64,000 bases of DNA from Winogradskya humida (GTDB lineage Bacteria; Actinomycetota; Actinomycetes; Mycobacteriales; Micromonosporaceae), in NCBI RefSeq assembly GCF_016862215.1, contig NZ_BOMN01000087.1, forward strand, positions 124,001 to 188,000, written 5' to 3'. Each line of letters begins with the position of its first letter. Position 1 is the stretch's first letter. The translations under genes and the position numbers were made by a program. Below the pieces are notes generated by a model. The model did not search any database. It was not told the DNA's origin and was given only the letters and a program-made list of their open reading frames with translations. Below are positions 54,238 to 64,000 of this stretch, piece by piece.

Positions 54238-57051
54238 TCAGCGCAAAGCCTGCAAGAGCAGTGAATGTGTCTGCTCGGCGGGCCGGACGAGCCCCATCTC
54301 GCGGAAGCCGGCCTCGGCGGCGGTCAGCAACTCGGCCGCCGCCGCGGGCCGGCCTTCGAGCAACTCGATCCGTCCGGCGGCCCGGCGGGCGGACGCGATG
54401 CCCCAGCGGTGCCCGATCCGGGTGGCGCGGGCGAAACACTGCCCGGCGAGGACCCGGGCCTGGTCGATCGAGCCCAGCTCCAGGTAGGCGTCGGTGAGGA
54501 CGATCTCGGCGACGGTCAGCTGCATCTGGTCGCGCAGATCGGTGTACGCGAGCACGGCCTCCCGCGCATGCCGGGCGGCGACCGCGGGCTGGTTGCGGCG
54601 CCGATGGCCCGCGGCGAGGAACGTGTGTGCCTCGGCGGCGCCCCAGACGTCGCCGGCGGCCTCGAAGATCGTCAGAGCCCGGCCGAGTGCGGCGTTCTCC
54701 TCCTCGGGGGAGGAACTGAACGGCTGCCGGAAGGTGAGCTGGATGTAGCCGGCCGCGGGAGTCCCGTCCAGCACGGGAAGCAACGCCACGGCCCGCTCGA
54801 AGGCGGCGACGGCCTCCCCGACGTGGCCCAGCTGCTGCTCGGCCACGGCCCAGCCGAGCGCGGCCCCCGCCATCCCCGCGGCATCATCCAGCCCGCGATA
54901 CAGCTCGTACGACCGGCGTAGATGCGGCAACGCCCCCTGGTTGTCGTCGCGGAACCGGAAGAGGCTTCCCACACTCAGCGCCAGCAACGCGGCGGTGGCA
55001 GGCGGCAACGGCGTCCCGGCGGGGATCACGTCGTGCGTCGCGGCCCAGTCGTCGATCCGTCCGCGTAGGACACAGAAGTTGACGGTGGCGGTCGCGAGCC
55101 GCGCGGCGAGCTCGACCTGCCCGGTCCCGGCCAGCGACGGCACGAGCGCGCGCAGGCCGTCCAGCTCGGCCTCGAACCACTCCACCGGTGCGGCGCCGGC
55201 CTCCGGCACGGGCGCCGACGGCGCGGGCAGTGCCATCGGCCGGCCCGGTAGCCGCCGGTTCGCCGTCAGCGCGGCGGCCAGGTACGCCCGTCCCGCGGCG
55301 GCGATCAGCTCCCCGGCCGGTGGCCCCGGCTGCTCACTCGCCGAGAGGCGGACCAGATCGTGCAGCCCGTACCGCTCGCCACCGGCCCGGGTGAGCACCT
55401 GCGCGTCGCACAGCTCCTCGGCCAGCGAATACGCCTCCGGCTCGCGAACGTCGAGCAGCGCCGCAGGCAGCCAGGCCGCGAACGTACGCATCGGCAGGAT
55501 ACTGACCAGCCGCAGCAGGTCGAGGGCACGCGGCGAGAGTCTGCGGTAGCTGAGCGCGAGGCTGGCCCGGATGTCGATGTCGCCGACGGTCAGCCGGTCG
55601 AGCCGCTGATGCTCGTCGGAGAGCCGCGCGACGATGCGCCCGAGCGCCGGGCCCGGCAGCGACGCCGACCGCATGCCGGCCGCGCGGATCCCCAGCGGCA
55701 GGCCGCCGCACAGGTCGGCGAGCGCGGCGGCGGCATCGGGCTCGGCGGTGACAGCGGCCCGCCCCGCGATCCGGGCCAGCAGCGCGACCCCGGCCCCGGT
55801 GCTCAGTGGGCGCAGCTCGAGGATGTGCGCACCCGGCACGGTCAGCAGCGAACGGCTCGTCACCAGCAGCGCCCCGCCCGGCCCCGGCATGAGCCGGCGC
55901 ACCTGGGCAGCCTCGGTCGCGTTGTCGGCGACGATCAGGACCCGGCGACCGGCCAGCAGTGACCGGAGTTGATCGGCGCGCTCCTGCGGGTCGTCGGGCA
56001 GCGTCTCGCCGGGTACGCCCAGCGCCCGCAGGAACCGTCCGAGAACCCGCGCCAACGGGACCGCGCTGCCATCGGTCTGCTGCAGATCGGCGTAGAGGCA
56101 CCCGTCCGGGAACAGGTCCGCCACCTCGTGCGCGACGCGGACCGCCAGGGTGCTCTTGCCGATGCCCGCCATGCCGCCGATCAGGGCCGTGACCCCCGCA
56201 CCGGGTACGGGGTCCGACTTGCGCAGCAGCTCCGTCAGCCGGGTGATCTCGTCCTCGCGTCCCACGAAGTCGGCCACCGCGGGCGGCAGCTGGAACGGCG
56301 TCGCGAGCCGGTCGGCGCTGTCGTCGGCGGCGGGCAGCAGGCGGGGGTCCCGGCGCAGCACCGCCTGGTGGATCGCCGTCAGCTCGGGGCCGGGGTCGAT
56401 GCCGAGGCTCGCCGCCAGCACCGACCGGGCGTCCTGGAACGCCAGCAGCGCCCCGGCCGGATCCCCGCCCTGGTAGTGCGCGAGGACGAGCAGGCTGCGC
56501 AGATGTTCGCGCAGGGGATGCTCGCTCACCGTGGCGCGCAGCAGTGCCTGGGCCGCTGCCGGCTCACCGCCGCGCAGCAGCAACTCGCTGTACAACTCGA
56601 CTGCGGCGAGATAGTCATCCTGCGCGGCGGCCGCCCGCGCCCGCAGCACCGGTCCGACCGGCTCACCCGCGAACGGCTGCCCGCGCCACAGCTCCAGCGC
56701 CGCCCGCAGGCCGGCCCGCGCAGCCTCCGGCCGATCGACGGCGGCCTTGCGCCCGGCGGTGAGCAGCGCGCCGAACTCGGCGAGGTCCAGCTCACCCTCG
56801 GCCACCTCGAACCGGTAACCACCGCTGTCGGAGCTGATCCTGCCGGGGAACAGCTTGCGCAGCTGGGAGAGGTAGGTGCGGAGGTTGGCCACCGCGGAGG
56901 CGGGCGGACGCTGCGGCCAGACCTCGTCGACCAGGAAGTCGAGCGACACCGGTCGTCGTCCCGCGGTCAGCAGCAGCAGGGCGACGAGCCGGGGTTTGGC
57001 AGCGAGGGTCTGTCCCGGGAGCTCGGTCGGTCCCAGCACCCGGTACAGCAC
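54238..57051 (-). CDS. AfsR/SARP-family regulator with NB-ARC and TPR domains
   Basis: A 937-residue regulator. An OmpR-type winged helix (LDFLVDEVWPQRPPASAVANLRTYLSQLRKLF) and a bacterial activation domain fill the first 245 residues; then an NB-ARC ATPase with the P-loop GGMAGIGKSTLAVRVA and LIVADNATEA, then TPR-like helices to the end. This is the AfsR layout; such proteins often activate secondary-metabolite or cell-surface genes. GTG start at 57051 because the nearby ATG is out of frame. It ends 7 bp from the GH26 gene and is about 40 kb from the biosynthetic operon, so a role there is only a possibility. Confidence 0.88.
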   Translation of the reverse strand: MLYRVLGPTELPGQTLAAKPRLVALLLLTAGRRPVSLDFLVDEVWPQRPPASAVANLRTYLSQLRKLFPGRISSDSGGYRFEVAEGELDLAEFGALLTAGRKAAVDRPEAARAGLRAALELWRGQPFAGEPVGPVLRARAAAAQDDYLAAVELYSELLLRGGEPAAAQALLRATVSEHPLREHLRSLLVLAHYQGGDPAGALLAFQDARSVLAASLGIDPGPELTAIHQAVLRRDPRLLPAADDSADRLATPFQLPPAVADFVGREDEITRLTELLRKSDPVPGAGVTALIGGMAGIGKSTLAVRVAHEVADLFPDGCLYADLQQTDGSAVPLARVLGRFLRALGVPGETLPDDPQERADQLRSLLAGRRVLIVADNATEAAQVRRLMPGPGGALLVTSRSLLTVPGAHILELRPLSTGAGVALLARIAGRAAVTAEPDAAAALADLCGGLPLGIRAAGMRSASLPGPALGRIVARLSDEHQRLDRLTVGDIDIRASLALSYRRLSPRALDLLRLVSILPMRTFAAWLPAALLDVREPEAYSLAEELCDAQVLTRAGGERYGLHDLVRLSASEQPGPPAGELIAAAGRAYLAAALTANRRLPGRPMALPAPSAPVPEAGAAPVEWFEAELDGLRALVPSLAGTGQVELAARLATATVNFCVLRGRIDDWAATHDVIPAGTPLPPATAALLALSVGSLFRFRDDNQGALPHLRRSYELYRGLDDAAGMAGAALGWAVAEQQLGHVGEAVAAFERAVALLPVLDGTPAAGYIQLTFRQPFSSSPEEENAALGRALTIFEAAGDVWGAAEAHTFLAAGHRRRNQPAVAARHAREAVLAYTDLRDQMQLTVAEIVLTDAYLELGSIDQARVLAGQCFARATRIGHRWGIASARRAAGRIELLEGRPAAAAELLTAAEAGFREMGLVRPAEQTHSLLLQALR

Positions 57052-57102
57052 AGCCCATGCTAACCCCGGCCGTCGTCCATGATCACTTCCGCGGGGCGAG
57101 GT

Positions 57103-60100
57103 TCAGCTCACACGCCGCATCCACACTCCCGGCTGGTCCTCGCGCAGCACAGCCACCACCCGGCCGTCACCGCTCATCGCACCCCACTGCGCCGGGACTC
57201 CGATGTCGACGGTCTGTTCGGCACTGACCACGGTGAACCCGTCCTTGCTGCCGGCCGGGGCAGACTCGTGGTAGGCGAACGCCACGGAGCCGTCGTCGCT
57301 GAGTTGCGGCACCGTCCAGGTCACGGGTTGCCCGCCCGGGACCAGGAGCACGATGTCGGCCGCCGTCGGGGTACCCGCCCGGCCGGTCCGCACGTACGGA
57401 CCCATGGTGTAGGTACCCGTGGTGGTGTTGTAGCTGCCGTAGAAGCCGGCTGTCCGCGAGGCGTCGGCGGAGATCGCGCTCACCTCGTACGCGAGGCCGT
57501 CCGTGGTCTGCGGGGTCATCTCCTTCCACGCGCCGGTGGTGGCGTCGTAGAGGTAGTTCGTCAGGCCGCCGTTCTCGGCCTGCTCGGCGTAGACGATGTA
57601 GCGACCGGTGCCGGAGACGGCGAAACGCTTGCCGTCGGCGACGTACGGGCCGGAGGTGCAGGTGTATTCGACCCAGCAGCGGCTCACCTGGGTCGCCGTG
57701 CCGGAACCGATCACCGAGCGCCACACCGAGCCGCGCAGGGTGGAGGTCGCCTGAGCCCAGACGAGCAGCGTGGTGCCGTCCGCGCTGAGTTCCTGATGCT
57801 GGGGAATCGCGGGCATGTTGCCCGGCCTGGCATCGGTGACCGTGCCGCGGGCGAGGTCGTGGACCAGGATCCGGCGGGTGCTGCCGGCGCCCACGAGGTA
57901 GGAGACGAGGTTGCCGGAGCCGTCGATCGCCGGGTCGCCCGCCGTGACCGGGGTGACGCCGTCCGGGCCACGGCTGACCAGCACGATATCGCCGGTGACG
58001 AGGTCATGGCGTACGAGGTAGCCGCCGGCACTCGCGCCGGCCAGGTCGGCCGGGGCGAGCGGGCTGTCCGGGCTCAGCGAGTAGACGACGTAGCGCCCGG
58101 TGCGCGAGAGCACGGGATCACCCCAGTGCAGGGTGCTCATGGCCGGGTCGGCTGCCGTGATGTTGACCGGTTGCGTTCCGATCGGCAGGAAGCTGTCGTC
58201 GGCCGGCGAGATCGACTGTGTGGAGGAGCCGGCCGGTCCGGTGCCCTTCGCGTTCGTCGCCCATACGTAGACCAGGTAGCTGGTACCGGGATTCAGGTAT
58301 TTGAGCTGCGCGGTGGTCGCCCCTGCCGGGGCGATCACCGATACGGTCGCCGGCAGCGTGGTCAGTGTGTAACCGGTGATCGGGGAACCGTTGTCCGCGG
58401 GTGCCTTCCAGGTGACCTTCGCGGTGAAGGATCCCGCGACCGCCTTGACGTCCTGTGGGGCGTCCGGAGCCCGGGCGCCGATGCGGACCGCGGTGGTGGC
58501 CTGCATCGGCGGCCGCAGGTTGGCGGGGTCGCCCGGGCTGGTGGCGGTGATCTCGGCGGTGCCCTCCTGCGGCGAGGTGAACAACCCCTTCTGGTCGATG
58601 CGCCCGGGACCGTCGGTCACGGCCCACTCGATCGGGATGTCGTCGGGCCAGCCGACCACGGTGACGCCGAAGTCGACGGTCGTGTTCACCGACGTCGACG
58701 GCGCCCTCGGGGTGATCGCGATACCGGTGTAGGCACCGGCGGCCTGCGCCACAGTGAGGAACAGGTTGACGATGTTCGGGCTCGAGAACTCCAGCGTGAC
58801 GCCGAGGATCTTCCGGGATTTGAGCTCCGCGTTGACGCGCAGCCCCACCCGCGCCTCCCACCACGGGTTCTGCGTCGTGTCGGCGAAGAACCGTACGTAG
58901 GGCGTGAAGAGCACGCTCGGCCCCGCAGCACCGTAGAAGAACAATGTCATCGAGACCGGCGTGTCCAGTTCGGCGTTGGCGTCGCCGAACGCGTTGATGG
59001 TCGCCGACGGCGAGCCGTCCGACCAGTTCGACGCGGTCGGGGTCACCTTGGTGCCGTCGATCGCCATGCCGACGGAGAAGGACCGGTCGAACGAGAAGGA
59101 GAAGCTGTACCCGCCGCCCGCGGTGATGGTGGCGGCGACGTCGACCCCGAACTCGGGGCACATCACCACGGGGACGATACCGATCGGGACGGTGACGCAG
59201 GAGCCCCGGACCGTTCCCAGCCGGCGGTGCCAGTCGAGCAGGTCCATCGAGACGCCGACCTTGGCCTGGACCTGGCTCTCGGTCTTCGCTCCAAGCGTGA
59301 ACTGGCCCTTGACCCCGATCGGGAACGCGTAGTCCAGCCGGCCGCCGTACGTCGGAGTGATCTTGGTCTGCATCTCGGTCCGGGCGCCGTGCCCGGCCGA
59401 GTCCTGCTGCGGAGCGAAGGCGTACTCCATCACGAGTGCGCCGTCGCGGATGCCGATGTCCGGCGTCCCGATAGCCACCTTCGGGGCGCCCTCGGCGAGG
59501 GTGCGGCCCTTGATAGTGGGCTCGGCGAGGCGGACGCCGGGCACCAGCGGCGTGAACGACGCGACGTCCTGAGTGGTGAGCCTGCCGTCCACCGACAGGC
59601 CACCCGCGGTGAACACCTCGTCCAGGCCGGCCTCGGCCGTGGCGACCACGAACAGCCCGGAGCGGGTCACCGCACCGGTGACGCGGCCGTAGAAGCCTCG
59701 CGGCGTGACCGCATTGGGTGTCAGGACGAGCAGGGCACCGGTCTTCAGCGCCGCGACCTGCGCCGTGGGCTGCTCGAAGGTGAGCGTGCCGTCCTGCTGG
59801 GCGGTGCGCAGCGTGGCCATCGACGCGCTGGTCAGGACGGTGGGTGGCGTCTTCATCGCCACCTTCGGCGTGACGGGCTCGGAGGCCGGGCTCGCCGCGC
59901 CGGTTCCGGCCGCGTTCGTGGCCTTCACCGTCACGGTGTACGCCGTCGCCTGGTTCAACCCGCTCAGGACCGCGGTCGTGGTGGCGGCGCCGACCGTGAC
60001 CGTGGCTCCGCCCGGTGACGCGGTCACGGTGTAGCCCGTCACGGCGCTCGTGCCGACGTCGGTGGGCGCGCTCCAGGCGGTGGTGAGCTGGCCGGCGCCG

Positions 60101-62160
60101 GTCGCCGAGACGCGTAGCTCGGTGGGGGCGGCGGGTGCGCGGGTCGCGGCCGGGGTCGCGGTCACCTCCGTGGCGGGCCCCGCGCCGGCGGAGTTCTTCG
60201 CGGTGACGGCGAGGATGACGGGCGTACCGTTGGCCAGGCCGGTGACCGATGCGACCGTCGTGCCGGCCGGTACCTCGACCACCTTGGCGCCGGGGCTGGT
60301 CGTGACCGCGTAACCCGTGATCGTCCCGCCGCCGTCCGGAGGCGCGACCCACTGCAGGTCGACCCGCTGGTTCAGGGCGACGACCGAGGTGACGGCGGGC
60401 CGTAGCGGCGGCTGGGCCGGTCCGGGCGTGACCGTGGCGGAGGGCGCCGAGGACGTACCGGCGCCGTTGCCGTTAGTGGCGGTGACCGTGATGCGGTAGG
60501 CCGTACCGTTGGTGAGACCCGGCAGGATCGCCTCGGTGAGGTCGCCCGCTGCCTCGGCGGACACCCCGCCCGGTGTGGCCACGAGCCGGTAGGTGGTGAC
60601 CGTCGCGGCGCCTGCGGGCGGCGGGCTCCAGGTCACTGCCACCGCGCCGTCGCGGGCCAGCACATCGGTCACGAACGGCTGTCCCGGCGCCACGGGTGCC
60701 TCCGGTGTTACGGCGCCCGAGCGCGCGGACGCCGTCGAGGTCCCGGCCGCGTTGGTGGCGGTCACCGAGAACGTGTACGCCACCCCGTTGCTCAACCCCG
60801 GCACCTGCACGCTCGTACCGTCGTCCGCAGTGGAGGCCGTGGCACCACCGGGGGAGGCGGTCACGGTGTACCGGGTGATCGCGGCGCCCCCGTCGGTGGC
60901 CGGCGGATCCCACGAGACCGTCGCCGTGCCACTGCCGGCTGCCGTCGCGCGCACCGCGCCCGGCACGCCGGGCGCGGTCGCCGCACGGTAGTAGCCGACG
61001 ATGTCACCCAGGATCCGGACGGCGTCGCCCGCGTTGTAGAGGGAGATCTTTCCGCCGGTGCCGACCTTGCTGATCTGCAGCGTGGGCCAGCTTCCGCCAA
61101 CGCGATAGGTGAGCTGCCGCGCTACCGGTTTGTCCGTCCCGGTAGCCCACGTGCTGAGCGCACCCGCCTTCGTGGCCTTGTTCGCGGTCAGGTTGAACAC
61201 CACCGCCGCGACACCGCTGGTGGGTACGCCACCGACCCCGGCGACGGGGTAGTCCACCTGGGTGCTGGCAGCCACCGTCTCCCCGGCGATGAAACGGGTG
61301 GGGGTGAGGGCGACATAGCTCGATCCGGACGCGGTGCCGGCGGGCTTCTGGTAGTAGCCGACGACGTCGACGGTCAGCTTGGCGAGCTGGGTGCTGTAGA
61401 CGAGGAACCTGCCGTCGCTGCCGAGCGGCGCGTGGACCAGGTTGGTGTAGTTCGGGTCGCTGCCGTAGGTCACGTCCACGGTGGCCGGCTGTTTCGCGTC
61501 GCTCGCGTAGACCGTGACCTGCCCGGCGACCGTCGAGCTGAGCGTGAGGTGCGCGACGATCCCGGTGACGTTTGTGGCAGGGATGCCGCCCAGGCCGAGC
61601 GGCGCGACGGGCAGCGCCGTTTTGGCCTTGATCTCCAGCGCACTCGCGATCCGGGCCGGAGCCACGGGTACGAACGTCGACCCCGCGCTCTGCCCCGTGC
61701 CGGAGGTGAAGTAGCCGATGACGTCGACGGAGATCGCGGCCTCCGCGGCGCCGCCGTTGTAGATCTTCGCCTTGCCGTCCGCGCCGAGCCCGGTGACGAC
61801 CTGGTTGGTGGCGGTAACCCCGGCCTGGTAGTTCAGGTTCGAGGCGCCCGGCCGGGCCACATCACTCGCATGCACGACGAGCCAGCCGTCATCCGTGCTC
61901 AGCGCCGAGAACTGGAAGGCCACGGCCGAGACGCCGCCGGCGGGGATCCCGCCCTGCCCCAGCGGGCCGAGGGAGTAGCTCTCCGCGGGCGCGACCTTGC
62001 CCCCGCTGACGATCCGCACCGGCGTGACCGGCACGAACTGCCCCGCTGCCGGGCGGACGTCCGCCCGCGCCGGAGCGGCGGACGGGAGCACGGCCAGCGA
62101 GACGCAAGCAACACTGGCGATGAGTATGGACATGAACGCGGAACACCATCTGCGGATCAC
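57103..62160 (-). CDS. Giant secreted multidomain protein (surface repeats, Fn3, beta-propeller)
   Basis: A 1685-residue exported protein. Signal peptide (about 1-33); three surface repeats of about 118 residues (35-393) like those in the GH26 protein; four fibronectin-III domains (394-766); a unique 370-residue segment without a recognised family; an Ig-like domain (about 1138-1223); one more Fn3 (1224-1313); and a C-terminal beta-propeller-like region with repeated LSxDGxxxxY blades. It has no catalytic motif that I recognise and could be a binding or adhesion protein. GTG at 62160 keeps the positive signal-peptide start; ATG at 62133 is an alternative. If the upstream element is a promoter the mRNA may be nearly leaderless. 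Confidence 0.82.
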   Translation of the reverse strand: MIRRWCSAFMSILIASVACVSLAVLPSAAPARADVRPAAGQFVPVTPVRIVSGGKVAPAESYSLGPLGQGGIPAGGVSAVAFQFSALSTDDGWLVVHASDVARPGASNLNYQAGVTATNQVVTGLGADGKAKIYNGGAAEAAISVDVIGYFTSGTGQSAGSTFVPVAPARIASALEIKAKTALPVAPLGLGGIPATNVTGIVAHLTLSSTVAGQVTVYASDAKQPATVDVTYGSDPNYTNLVHAPLGSDGRFLVYSTQLAKLTVDVVGYYQKPAGTASGSSYVALTPTRFIAGETVAASTQVDYPVAGVGGVPTSGVAAVVFNLTANKATKAGALSTWATGTDKPVARQLTYRVGGSWPTLQISKVGTGGKISLYNAGDAVRILGDIVGYYRAATAPGVPGAVRATAAGSGTATVSWDPPATDGGAAITRYTVTASPGGATASTADDGTSVQVPGLSNGVAYTFSVTATNAAGTSTASARSGAVTPEAPVAPGQPFVTDVLARDGAVAVTWSPPPAGAATVTTYRLVATPGGVSAEAAGDLTEAILPGLTNGTAYRITVTATNGNGAGTSSAPSATVTPGPAQPPLRPAVTSVVALNQRVDLQWVAPPDGGGTITGYAVTTSPGAKVVEVPAGTTVASVTGLANGTPVILAVTAKNSAGAGPATEVTATPAATRAPAAPTELRVSATGAGQLTTAWSAPTDVGTSAVTGYTVTASPGGATVTVGAATTTAVLSGLNQATAYTVTVKATNAAGTGAASPASEPVTPKVAMKTPPTVLTSASMATLRTAQQDGTLTFEQPTAQVAALKTGALLVLTPNAVTPRGFYGRVTGAVTRSGLFVVATAEAGLDEVFTAGGLSVDGRLTTQDVASFTPLVPGVRLAEPTIKGRTLAEGAPKVAIGTPDIGIRDGALVMEYAFAPQQDSAGHGARTEMQTKITPTYGGRLDYAFPIGVKGQFTLGAKTESQVQAKVGVSMDLLDWHRRLGTVRGSCVTVPIGIVPVVMCPEFGVDVAATITAGGGYSFSFSFDRSFSVGMAIDGTKVTPTASNWSDGSPSATINAFGDANAELDTPVSMTLFFYGAAGPSVLFTPYVRFFADTTQNPWWEARVGLRVNAELKSRKILGVTLEFSSPNIVNLFLTVAQAAGAYTGIAITPRAPSTSVNTTVDFGVTVVGWPDDIPIEWAVTDGPGRIDQKGLFTSPQEGTAEITATSPGDPANLRPPMQATTAVRIGARAPDAPQDVKAVAGSFTAKVTWKAPADNGSPITGYTLTTLPATVSVIAPAGATTAQLKYLNPGTSYLVYVWATNAKGTGPAGSSTQSISPADDSFLPIGTQPVNITAADPAMSTLHWGDPVLSRTGRYVVYSLSPDSPLAPADLAGASAGGYLVRHDLVTGDIVLVSRGPDGVTPVTAGDPAIDGSGNLVSYLVGAGSTRRILVHDLARGTVTDARPGNMPAIPQHQELSADGTTLLVWAQATSTLRGSVWRSVIGSGTATQVSRCWVEYTCTSGPYVADGKRFAVSGTGRYIVYAEQAENGGLTNYLYDATTGAWKEMTPQTTDGLAYEVSAISADASRTAGFYGSYNTTTGTYTMGPYVRTGRAGTPTAADIVLLVPGGQPVTWTVPQLSDDGSVAFAYHESAPAGSKDGFTVVSAEQTVDIGVPAQWGAMSGDGRVVAVLREDQPGVWMRRVS

Positions 62161-62168
62161 GGCGCGAC

Positions 62169-62202
62169 GCTAGAGAGATGGCGTACATTCCCGGCACATT
62201 CC
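62169..62202 (-). promoter_or_regulatory. Shared promoter-like element before the giant protein gene
   Basis: On the minus strand GGAATGT, 20 bases, CTCTAGC, identical in blocks and spacing to the element before the GH26 gene. A second GGGAATGTA lies inside the spacer. It ends 8 bases before the GTG. Confidence 0.55.
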
Positions 62203-62205
62203 GGC

Positions 62206-63078
62206 TCAGGCGGTGCTGAGCAGGGCGAGGAGGGCGTCGGTTTCCGCACCGGCGTGGGTCGGGAAGTCGAGGGCCGCGTCGGCGCTGCAGATGGTGACGA
62301 TGTCGACCTGCGGGTGGGTGTCGTGGGGCCGCACCCGGAACCCGGCGATGCCGGCGCGGGGAACGACGGTGCGGGCGATGGAGTGCGGCTTGTCGCGGCC
62401 CTGGACGAGGCGGTCGCGGCGGTGCAGCAGTTGGATCTCCCGGTCGTCGGCCAGCAGGATCGAGGCGTGCAGCGTCACCGGGCGCAGCAGGCGGGACACG
62501 CGGTTTCCCCGGCCGACGGCCGCACGCCGGGCGGCGCTGATCAGGCGCATGCCGGGTTCGGTGGCCAGGACCTGCCGGTACGCCGTGACCAGCCCCATGT
62601 CGCCACCGCCGAGGTCGGGCGGCGGGGATGCCACCGGGGGCGCGGGAATTCCCGCGCGCCACGGCAGGTACAGCTTGCGCAGCAACCGCGTCAACATGGT
62701 GATCGGGGCCGGGTCGAGGGCGTTGTAGGAGATGAGGGTGGCCGCGCCGTCGGCGGTGTGCACCGTCAGCCGGCCGTCGAGCAGGCTGACGCTGTCCTCG
62801 ATGGCGGTGATCTGCGCGAACGGGAGACGTGCCCGCTCGTACCAGTCGTCGCGGCGGCGCAGGACGGTGAGCTGCGAGGTGCCGACCGCGATCAGGAAGT
62901 CGTACAGGTGCATATCGGGGTTGGCATCCCGCCGTTCGATCGCGCGGGGGACCTTGAGCACCAGCCGCGACGCCGCGGGGTCGATGCCGGCGTCGCGGTA
63001 GAGCCGGGGCAGCTCGGCCGTGGTGTGAACCTCGTCGATCCAGGGTCCGAAGGCGTCAAACTCCGCGGTACGTCGCAC
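62206..63078 (-). CDS. Unrecognised 290-residue soluble protein
   Basis: I do not recognise a family. The protein has no signal peptide or membrane helix. The middle has alternating hydrophobic strands resembling a PH-like barrel (VLRRRDDWYERARLPFAQITAIEDSV and LLDGRLTVHTADGAATLISYN), and a similar strand pattern recurs in the C-terminal third (SILLADDREIQLLHRRD), hinting at an internal duplication. GGGGAG 7 bases before the GTG at 63078 favours that start over a TTG five codons earlier. Flanked by secreted-protein genes on the same strand, but itself cytoplasmic. Confidence 0.65.
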   Translation of the reverse strand: MRRTAEFDAFGPWIDEVHTTAELPRLYRDAGIDPAASRLVLKVPRAIERRDANPDMHLYDFLIAVGTSQLTVLRRRDDWYERARLPFAQITAIEDSVSLLDGRLTVHTADGAATLISYNALDPAPITMLTRLLRKLYLPWRAGIPAPPVASPPPDLGGGDMGLVTAYRQVLATEPGMRLISAARRAAVGRGNRVSRLLRPVTLHASILLADDREIQLLHRRDRLVQGRDKPHSIARTVVPRAGIAGFRVRPHDTHPQVDIVTICSADAALDFPTHAGAETDALLALLSTA

Positions 63079-63142
63079 TGCCGCACTCCCCAAGCTCGGA
63101 AGAATGCCAACACTACGCGTCCCGTCAGCCCGGCCCTGCCGG

Positions 63143-64000
<858 letters not shown>

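Noticed and set aside
57079-60018. 979-residue open frame on the plus strand
   Set aside because: Antisense of the giant secreted protein, with shadow composition.

Overview
The DNA is uniformly GC-rich with GTG/ATG starts, GTGA/ATGA stop-start overlaps and almost no AT-rich islands. It carries many secreted polysaccharide hydrolases with CBM2 modules, a DUF574-type methyltransferase and an AfsR-type regulator. Together this suggests a soil actinomycete, most likely Micromonosporaceae (Actinoplanes-like). The genus is inferred from gene content only. No rRNA, tRNA, transposase, phage or CRISPR feature was recognised.

Bases 1-14.6 kb: an 18-gene biosynthetic locus, all on the + strand. One gene (luciferase-like monooxygenase) is cut off by a strong terminator. 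The other 17 (1673-14572) are packed with overlaps. They combine the two-gene 3-amino-4-hydroxybenzoate (3,4-AHBA) pathway (GriI/GriH type) with a discrete polyketide machinery: three carrier proteins, a KS, a shortened Cys-less KS partner, two KASIII enzymes, two related hotdog thioesterases, a HadA/HadB-like dehydratase pair, an SDR ketoreductase, a 3-hydroxyacyl-CoA dehydrogenase and an adenylating enzyme. There is also an arylamine-N-acetyltransferase-type amide synthase, fused in frame to a degenerate thioesterase domain. No enoylreductase is present. The predicted product is an unsaturated acyl chain joined by an amide bond to 3,4-AHBA, recalling manumycin-type upper-chain assembly. I could not match the gene order to a known cluster.

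Bases 14.6-34.2 kb: a secreted subtilase, a PL3 pectate lyase divergent from a GH9-GH5 cellulase pair with LacI/CebR-like boxes between them, a metallo-beta-lactamase-fold hydrolase with an AraC regulator, and an arabinan/arabinoxylan operon (GH51, sugar-binding lipoprotein, two permeases, two GH43). The operon is divergent from a LacI regulator and has twin palindromic operators in the gap.

Bases 34.2-46.5 kb: a MarR-controlled oxidoreductase operon whose last gene (epoxide-hydrolase type) has an in-frame TAG; a two-component system divergent from a membrane-anchored alpha/beta-hydrolase; a small protein with paired C-x-L-x-x-G-H-x-G-x-H motifs; a GH12 endoglucanase with a CebR-like box; and a ChvE/GguAB-type sugar ABC operon.

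Bases 46.5-64 kb: a second LacI regulator, a DUF574 methyltransferase and a Fic protein, a GH16-ricin lectin protein, a GH26 protein and a 1685-residue multidomain protein, an AfsR-like regulator, an unrecognised 290-residue protein, and a GH11-CBM2 xylanase cut by the window edge. The GH26 and 1685-residue proteins share N-terminal surface repeats and a matching upstream element.
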